Positions 5,894 to 6,726 of a DNA stretch of 6,726 nt are shown piece by piece (position 1 is the stretch's first letter; every line of letters begins with the position of its first letter). The stretch spans positions 1 through 6,726 of the forward strand of contig CAYMTN010000267.1 in NCBI GenBank assembly GCA_964393335.1, in the 5' to 3' direction. Both the position numbers and the translations under genes were made by a program. This DNA is from CAYMTN01 sp964393335 (GTDB lineage Bacteria > Chloroflexota > Anaerolineae > Aggregatilineales > Aggregatilineaceae). The notes beneath the pieces are model-generated. The model ran no database searches, was not told where the DNA came from, and saw only the letters and a program-made list of their open reading frames with translations.

Positions 5894-6726
5894 ATGGGTA
5901 ACGACGAACTGAGCTTAACCTTAAACACATCCAGCGTAAAAACCGAAGCGCCCGGCGAAGGCGTCCAGCACGAGCGTGTGATCATCATCGGGTCCGGGCC
6001 TGCCGGGCTGACTGCCGCGCTGTATACGGCACGCGCCAACCTCAACCCGCTGGTGATCGCCGGGTACGAGTTGGGCGGGCAGGTGTCGCTGACGAGCGAG
6101 ATCGAGAATTACCCCGGCTTCCCCGAAGGCTTGAGCGGTGCGGAACTGGTCGAATACATGAAAACGCAGGCCGAGCGATTCGGCGCGCGCCTGAAGATGT
6201 TCAGCGCCGTGACCGAAGTCGATTTTTCCAACGGGACGCCGTTCACCGTCAAAACCGACGACGGCGGCGAATACCTGGCCGATGCCGTGATCGTCACGGT
6301 CGGCGCGACGCCGCGCTACCTGAACGTCCCCGGCGAAAAAGAATTCACCGGCAACGGCGTCAGTTACTGCGGCACGTGTGACGGCTTTTTCTTCCGAGGC
6401 AAAAAGATCGTCGTGGTCGGCGGCGGCGACAGCGCGCTAGAAGAAAGCCTGTTCCTGACGCGTTTTGCGGATCGCGTGGACATCATCCACCGCCGCAGCG
6501 AACTACGCGCCGGGCACACGCTCCAGCAGCGGGCCTTCGCCAACGAGAAGATACACTTCATCTGGGATACCGTCATCGAGCAGATCACGGGCGACACGGC
6601 GGTGCAATCGGTCCGGCTGCGTAACGTGAAAACGGGCGCGGTCACCGACTACCCGACCGAGGGTGTGTTCATCTTCATCGGCCACGATCCCAACAGCGAC
6701 ATGTTCGAGGGCCAGTTGGAGCGCGA
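5894..6726 (+). CDS. trxB: Thioredoxin reductase (3' truncated by window)
   Basis: This cytoplasmic flavoenzyme passes electrons from NADPH through FAD and a redox-active disulfide to thioredoxin. The 277 complete codons in the window cover most of the usual 310-330 residues. Visible motifs in order: the FAD-binding GSGPAG (residues 33-38); GGQVSLTSEIENYPGFPEG (61-79), a TrxB signature; VTVGATPR (134-141); the active-site CGTC (Cys159, Cys162) followed by DGFFF; the NADPH-binding GGGDSALEE (176-184); HRRSELRA (199-206), whose arginines favour NADPH over NADH; and GHDPNS (263-268), close to the end of the FAD domain. The N terminus before the FAD motif is about 20 residues longer than in E. 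coli TrxB. A later start such as GTG 5978 would fall too close to the FAD strand and lacks a comparable ribosome site. It is divergent from the glycosyltransferase operon. The identification is firm; the C terminus and any fused domain cannot be seen. Confidence 0.96.
   Translation, partial: MGNDELSLTLNTSSVKTEAPGEGVQHERVIIIGSGPAGLTAALYTARANLNPLVIAGYELGGQVSLTSEIENYPGFPEGLSGAELVEYMKTQAERFGARLKMFSAVTEVDFSNGTPFTVKTDDGGEYLADAVIVTVGATPRYLNVPGEKEFTGNGVSYCGTCDGFFFRGKKIVVVGGGDSALEESLFLTRFADRVDIIHRRSELRAGHTLQQRAFANEKIHFIWDTVIEQITGDTAVQSVRLRNVKTGAVTDYPTEGVFIFIGHDPNSDMFEGQLER

Noticed and set aside
5634..5912. 92-codon plus-strand open frame over the divergent intergenic region, ending within trxB
   Set aside because: It has no ribosome site at its start, covers promoter-like sequence, and overlaps trxB out of frame. 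Its last ATG (5889) touches the trxB ribosome site and adds only seven codons.
5755..6045. 96-codon minus-strand open frame opposite trxB
   Set aside because: It is antisense to the FAD-binding region of trxB, whose frame is unambiguous.

Overview
The window is GC-rich, densely coding bacterial DNA. It holds the 3' end of a cell-wall synthase gene, a two-gene minus-strand unit of large membrane proteins, and the 5' part of a thioredoxin reductase gene. The gene style fits Chloroflexota, Anaerolineae-like: a long class A PBP with a C-terminal Ig-like tail, ArnT/PMT-like and YfhO-like GT-C proteins side by side, and translated 'LTPNPSP..GEG' repeats. That assignment is inferred from general resemblance; no marker gene is present to prove it.

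Layout. (1) 1-1314, plus strand: C-terminal part of a penicillin-binding protein with the KTG transpeptidase motif, a Pro-rich linker and an Ig-like domain; the 5' end lies outside the window. (2) 1311-3641, minus strand: a 776-residue multi-spanning protein of the YfhO type. It converges on the PBP gene, and the two stop codons share one palindromic CTAG (1311-1314). (3) 3667-5652, minus strand: a 661-residue GT-C glycosyltransferase of the GT39/ArnT-like kind. It ends 25 bp before gene 2, so the two probably form an operon transcribed leftwards. (4) 5653-5893: a 241-bp divergent intergenic region with a promoter candidate for each side. (5) 5894 to the window end, plus strand: trxB, with FAD, CxxC and NADPH motifs; the 3' end is cut off.

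How the genes relate. The PBP crosslinks peptidoglycan outside the membrane. The two GT-C-type proteins probably move sugars from lipid-linked donors onto envelope polymers, lipids or proteins. Three of the four genes therefore concern the cell envelope. TrxB (thioredoxin recycling) is a divergent housekeeping neighbour with no evident functional tie.

The most unusual element is a roughly 357-bp insert inside the glycosyltransferase gene (about 4678-5034). It is built from repeat modules: a 27-bp tandem repeat and inverted copies of a palindromic CCTCACCCC/CCTCTCC repeat. It is read through in frame, giving the protein a hydrophilic loop of about 120 residues between two membrane segments. 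I found no CRISPR array, tRNA, rRNA, transposase or phage gene, and nothing that amounts to a new multi-gene system.
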